Shown here: positions 60,693 to 64,000 of the stretch, piece after piece | Position numbering within the stretch: the first letter of the stretch is position 1 | Layout: each line of letters begins with the position of its first letter | Assembly: GCF_014647675.1 (NCBI RefSeq) | Contig: NZ_BMPQ01000035.1 | Span: 25,513 to 89,512, forward strand | Length of the DNA stretch: 64,000 nucleotides | Direction of reading: 5' to 3' | Origin: Streptomyces flaveus | Lineage (GTDB): Bacteria; Actinomycetota; Actinomycetes; Streptomycetales; Streptomycetaceae | Position numbers and translations under genes: made by a program | Notes under the pieces: model-generated | Databases searched by the model: none | Told to the model about the DNA's origin: nothing | Seen by the model: only the letters and a program-made list of their open reading frames with translations

Positions 60693-62501
60693 ATGGGCTA
60701 CAGGCCAATCGAGGACTACGGTGTGATCGGCGACATGCACACCGTTGCGATGGTGGCGACTGACGGGTCGATCGACTTCCTGTGCCTGCCGCGATTCGAC
60801 TCCCCCACGGTGTTCGGGGCCATGCTCGATGACACCGAGGGCGGCACCTTCCAGATCAGCCCGGCGGCGGACGGCGCACGGCTCAGGCAGATCTACCTGC
60901 CGGAGACCAATGTCCTCCTCACTCGCTTCCTCTCGGCCGACGGAGTCGGTGAGGTGACCGACTTCATGCCGGTCGGGGATGTACGCCACACGCATGCCAT
61001 CGTCCGCAGGGTGAAGGGAGTGCGCGGCAGATTCGGTTTCCGGTTCCGCTGCGCGCCGCGCTTCGACTACGCGAGGTCACCGCACCGGACCGAGCAGCGG
61101 GACGGGGCGGTGTTCTTCATCCCCAAAGATGCCGACGGGACGGCCCTTCGGCTGCAGAGCCCGATCGAGTTGCGCATAGAAGGCGGGGAGGCGGTCGCGG
61201 AGTTCGCTCTGCTGCCCAACGAAGAGCTGGACTTCGTGATCGAGGCCGCTTCTCCGAACGACAAGTCGCCGAGCTCCAAACCGGGCTGGGTCAAACACGC
61301 CTTCCGTCACACCGTCGCGTACTGGCGGCACTGGGTGAGTCGCTGCACCTACCAGGGCAGATGGCGGGAGGACGTCATCCGTTCGGCGCTGGCACTGAAG
61401 CTGCTCACCTCGGAGACCTACGGGTCGATCGCCGCCGCAGCCACGTTCGGGCTGCCGGAACTCGTCGGGGGCGAACGCAACTGGGACTACCGGTACACCT
61501 GGATACGGGATGCGTCGCTGACGGCCGCTACGTTCCTCCGGCTCGGATTCACCGAGGAACCCCGGGCGTTCATCGAGTGGGTTCTGGAGCGCTACCGGGA
61601 GGCGGACGAGCACGGAAGACTGCAGATCATGTACGGCATCGACGGCCGGCGCGACCTTGACGAGGGGGTGCTGGAGCACCTGCACGGATACCAGGGATCG
61701 GCACCGGTGCGCATCGGCAACGGGGCGTACGACCAGCTCCAACTCGACATCTATGGCGAGTTCCTCCGCCTGGTCAACCTCTACGACGAGCATGTCGAGC
61801 CCGTTTCGCACGACCTGTGGCAGCACCTGCGGGATTCGGCCGACTGGGTGGCCGGCAACTGGCGGCGTCCGGACGACGGCATCTGGGAAGTACGCGGGGG
61901 CCAACAGGAGTTCCTCTACTCCCGGTTCATGTGCTGGGTCGCCCTCGACCGGGCCGCCAGGATCGCCCGGCGACGCTCGCTCCCGGCTCCTCTGGAGCGC
62001 TGGGGCGAAACCCGGGACGAGATCTATTCCGACATCCACGACGGTTTCTGGCACAAGGAACGGGAGGCGTTCGTCCAGCACCGGGGGGTCACGACGGTGG
62101 ACGCATCCAGCCTGCTCATGCCACTGGTTGGATTTCTCTCCCCCCGGGAACCCCGGTGGCTGACCACACTGCGGGAACTCGAACGCGAGCTCGTCGAGGA
62201 CTCGCTGGTCTACCGATACCGCACCCAGGAGGGGGCGCCGGACGGGCTGACCGGCACCGAGGGGACGTTCTGCATGTGCTCCTACTGGTTTATCGAGTGC
62301 CTGACCCGCTGCGGGGACCTGGAACGAGCCCGGCTGTTCTTCGAGAAGGCGCAGAGCTACTCCAACCACGTCGGGCTGCATGCCGAGGAGATGGACGGCA
62401 CCGGGCGCTATCTCGGCAACTTCCCGCAGGCGTTCACACACCTCGGCCTCATCAACGCGGCCCTCTCGCTGGACCAGGCGCTCTCCCGGCACTCCGGGTG
62501 A
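60693..62501 (+). CDS. GH15 family glycoside hydrolase (glucoamylase/trehalase type)
   Basis: The 602-residue cytoplasmic enzyme starts IEDYGVIGDMHTVAMVATDG with the beta-sandwich domain. The (alpha/alpha)6 barrel follows, with ERNWDYRYTWIRDASL, HGYQGSAPVRIGNGAYDQLQLDIYGE and HAEEMDGTGRYLGNFPQAFTHLGLI, which carry the catalytic Glu residues. Such actinobacterial enzymes hydrolyse alpha-glucosides; the mycobacterial relative is a trehalase. It may release glucose or trehalose products that feed the oxidase block. There is no signal peptide. Confidence 0.88.
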   Translation: MGYRPIEDYGVIGDMHTVAMVATDGSIDFLCLPRFDSPTVFGAMLDDTEGGTFQISPAADGARLRQIYLPETNVLLTRFLSADGVGEVTDFMPVGDVRHTHAIVRRVKGVRGRFGFRFRCAPRFDYARSPHRTEQRDGAVFFIPKDADGTALRLQSPIELRIEGGEAVAEFALLPNEELDFVIEAASPNDKSPSSKPGWVKHAFRHTVAYWRHWVSRCTYQGRWREDVIRSALALKLLTSETYGSIAAAATFGLPELVGGERNWDYRYTWIRDASLTAATFLRLGFTEEPRAFIEWVLERYREADEHGRLQIMYGIDGRRDLDEGVLEHLHGYQGSAPVRIGNGAYDQLQLDIYGEFLRLVNLYDEHVEPVSHDLWQHLRDSADWVAGNWRRPDDGIWEVRGGQQEFLYSRFMCWVALDRAARIARRRSLPAPLERWGETRDEIYSDIHDGFWHKEREAFVQHRGVTTVDASSLLMPLVGFLSPREPRWLTTLRELERELVEDSLVYRYRTQEGAPDGLTGTEGTFCMCSYWFIECLTRCGDLERARLFFEKAQSYSNHVGLHAEEMDGTGRYLGNFPQAFTHLGLINAALSLDQALSRHSG

Positions 62502-62511
62502 GCCCCGGGGG

Positions 62512-62784
62512 GCGACTCTTCTGGAGACCATCGGGCGGACGTCAGGACTGCCCCGCCGCACTCCGCTCGGCGGGCGCCGCGTCGGCCAGGAGTTCTGGCT
62601 GCTCTCCGAGTACGGCGAGAAGTCGCAGTACATCCGCAACATCAAGGCCGACCCGAAGGTACGGGTGCGCGTCAACGGTCGTTGGCACCACGGCACCGCC
62701 CACCTGCTGCCGGAGGACGACGCCCGTGCCCGGCTGAAGTCCCTGCCGCGGATGAACAGCGCCGCCGTGCGTGCGGCTACGTAG
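62512..62784 (+). pseudogene. Truncated duplicate of the Ddn-type reductase gene
   Basis: Starting 11 bases after the GH15 stop, the frame reads TLLETIGRTSGLPRRTPLGG, then FWLLSEYGEKSQYIRNI and GRWHHGTAHLLPEDDARARL to NSAAVRA. This is closely similar to residues 32-117 of the intact protein at 47654-48049. The first 30 and last 14 residues are absent and a stop follows at 62782. It is a broken copy or the remainder of a partial gene conversion. Confidence 0.8.
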
Positions 62785-62878
62785 GTGGCCCACGCTCCCT
62801 GCACTTGATGTGCCCGGCGTGCAGCCGAGCGGGGCGGCCGCCCCTGGTGCGGGCCCGCCGCTGGATCGGCTCGCCGGT

Positions 62879-63529
62879 TCAGTCCCGCAGCGGGTGCACC
62901 CCCGGCGGCAGCGTTCCGCCGCTCCGTCCCTCCCACCAGTGCCGGGCCGCCGGGGACACCCGCTCGCGCGGGTATGCCGTATGGGTCAGGAACGCCTCGA
63001 TCACCGTCGCCGCGGGCCGGTGCGGCAGCGTCGCCATCAGTACCGCGTCGTCGTCCGGGAACGGCGGTGCCACCAGGGCGACTTCGTCCCCGGACCTCAG
63101 ACGCAGCACCAGCGCCCGCAGCTGGTGCTCATCCCCGGGCACAGGGCGCATGCGCACCTGCAGCGGGTCCTTCGGCAGGAAGTCCAGCCGCACGTAAGCC
63201 AGAAGGGTCCCGCGTTTGTACTCCTCCCAGCGGTCCAGCCCGAGGGAGCGGAAGGGCGGCTCCTGCCACGGCCTCAGCGCGTCCAGTCGTTCCAGCAGAC
63301 GCCGCAGGAAGTCCCGTACGGACGGCTCGTCATGCGGCTGCCAGGACAGGTCCCGCTCCCAGGAGTCCTCGGCGAGCGCCGCCTTGATCGAGGCGTACTG
63401 CTCCTCCGTGGTGAGGTCGTAAATCGGCTGCTCAAGGATCATGCGAGCAATGCGCTCGACCTCGCTCTCGCCCAGTTCCCGGCTGAACTGCACGCAGTAA
63501 AGGACCGCTACGACCACCCCGAAGTGCAT
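62879..63529 (-). CDS. Hypothetical protein
   Basis: I do not recognise this 216-residue protein. It begins MHFGVVVAVLYCVQFS and is mostly helical and acidic, with ESEVERIARMILEQPIYDLT and EPSVRDFLRRLLERLDALRP. It also has a segment of beta character (LLAYVRLDFLPKDPLQVRMR). Codon use is like its neighbours, so it is probably a real gene. It ends 94 bases from the Ddn fragment. Confidence 0.6.
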   Translation of the reverse strand: MHFGVVVAVLYCVQFSRELGESEVERIARMILEQPIYDLTTEEQYASIKAALAEDSWERDLSWQPHDEPSVRDFLRRLLERLDALRPWQEPPFRSLGLDRWEEYKRGTLLAYVRLDFLPKDPLQVRMRPVPGDEHQLRALVLRLRSGDEVALVAPPFPDDDAVLMATLPHRPAATVIEAFLTHTAYPRERVSPAARHWWEGRSGGTLPPGVHPLRD

Positions 63530-63726
63530 GCGCGCAGTATGACGAACCGCGCCAGTCAGTTCAGTTCAGTGCTGAGCCTCGATCCACCGCGTGAATTCTG
63601 ATCACGGGTGTCGGGTGGGTTCTGGGTGTTTCTTCGGGGTGCGGGCAGCGGTGGGTGCCGGGTGGCCGTCCGGTGCGGGATCTCCGAGGTCTTTCGGGTC
63701 GTGGGCGGGCAGGGCGGTCGCGTGGT

Positions 63727-64000
63727 TCAGGTGAGCATGCGCTGGCCGGTCGCGGTCCACAGGTCGGTGAAGTCGTCTTCCCAGCGCCAGTGCCTGGGCA
63801 GGTGGAGGGTGAGGCGGTGGCCGCCAGGGTGAGCCAGGCTGGGGGTACCCCCTCTGGGGGAGTTCGCGGTGAACTTGCCCGAGGGCAGGTGGGCGAGCGT
63901 GCAGTCTTCGAGGTCGGCGAAGACCTGCTCGACCTGGGCGTGTTCGCGGTGCATGGGTTCGGCCTGGGCGAGCACGAACGGGCTGTCGGTGAACAGGACG
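63727..64000 (-). pseudogene. IS1380-type transposase remnant (cut by window edge)
   Basis: Read leftwards from the edge it gives VLFTDSPFVLAQAEPMHREH, then VEQVFADLEDCTLAHLPSGKF, typical of the C-terminal half of IS1380-family transposases. After FTAN the expected helix region of about 50 residues is missing and is replaced by a short insert containing the palindrome at 63839-63860. The final GHRLTLHLPRHWRWEDDFTDLW is again family sequence. The element is therefore inactive. Confidence 0.75.
63839..63860. repeat. GGGGGTACCCCC palindrome inside the transposase remnant
   Basis: The block contains the 12-bp palindrome GGGGGTACCCCC (63841-63852) followed by TCTGGGGG. This short palindromic sequence recurs in Streptomyces genomes, usually between genes. 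Here it sits exactly at the deletion point in the transposase. Confidence 0.5.

Noticed and set aside
1..64000. tRNA, rRNA, CRISPR arrays, riboswitches
   Set aside because: I looked for GGTTCGA-type T-loops with matching stems, for regular spaced repeats and for conserved riboswitch cores and found none convincing. A covariance-model scan would settle it.

Overview
This 64 kb window is high-GC actinobacterial chromosome, almost certainly Streptomyces. The signs are strong third-position G/C bias, frequent GTG starts, Tat signal peptides, several DUF5753 helix-turn-helix regulators with DUF397 partners, an FO synthase for coenzyme F420, and a Streptomyces-type intergenic repeat near 25.4 kb. 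I see no rRNA, tRNA, CRISPR array or intact prophage. Functions come from reading translated motifs; no database search was run.

Layout. 0-2.6 kb: a sugar-utilisation locus read leftwards, with a LacI regulator, the tail of a deleted ABC permease and the start of a GH63-type glycosidase; three identical LacI-type palindromes lie upstream. 2.6-27.9 kb: mostly vegetative or regulatory single genes. These are a DUF234 ATPase, a VanJ-like membrane phosphatase/nuclease, an NDH-2-like flavoprotein, a proline-rich membrane protein, an NmrA-like reductase, an RsbW-like kinase, two DUF5753/DUF397 pairs, an MFS exporter with a divergent ArsR-type regulator, an APH-like kinase, an SMP-30 lactonase, glutathione peroxidase, a polytopic membrane protein, a D,D-carboxypeptidase with a very long acidic tail, and a GPP34 protein.

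27.9-38.6 kb is a coherent redox island. A Tat-exported molybdenum aldehyde oxidoreductase of the PaoABC type and its XdhC/PaoD-like maturation factor are flanked by an alcohol dehydrogenase, an SDR, two MmyB-type regulators and two homologous cyclophilin-like proteins, one a lipoprotein. A 16-bp palindrome inside a 22-bp identical block lies in both intergenic regions beside the first regulator, so that regulator may control both the dehydrogenase and the molybdoenzyme operon.

38.6-48.1 kb: an SDR, a sodium:solute symporter, an ADP-ribosylglycohydrolase-like protein that has lost its metal-binding motifs, an L,D-transpeptidase-like protein without the catalytic Cys motif, FO synthase (fbiC), a PHP-family metallohydrolase and a Ddn-type F420-dependent reductase. 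48.05-51.26 kb is a scrap zone. It holds two remnants of the same ATP-binding-protein tail (35 identical bases), a toxin-antitoxin-like pair and a Cap15-like (CBASS effector family) gene without a start codon.

51.3-64 kb: a secreted S33 peptidase, a DUF5753 fragment, an aquaporin and a DUF4239 membrane protein. A tight six-gene block follows: cupin, GMC/pyranose-oxidase-like enzyme, IolE-like dehydratase, ketose 3-epimerase-like protein, PPC/DUF296 protein and GH15 glycosidase. I read this block as a likely sugar or glycoside oxidation-elimination pathway, and it is the most promising candidate for an undescribed system here. The window ends with a duplicated fragment of the Ddn gene, an unknown gene and a broken transposase.
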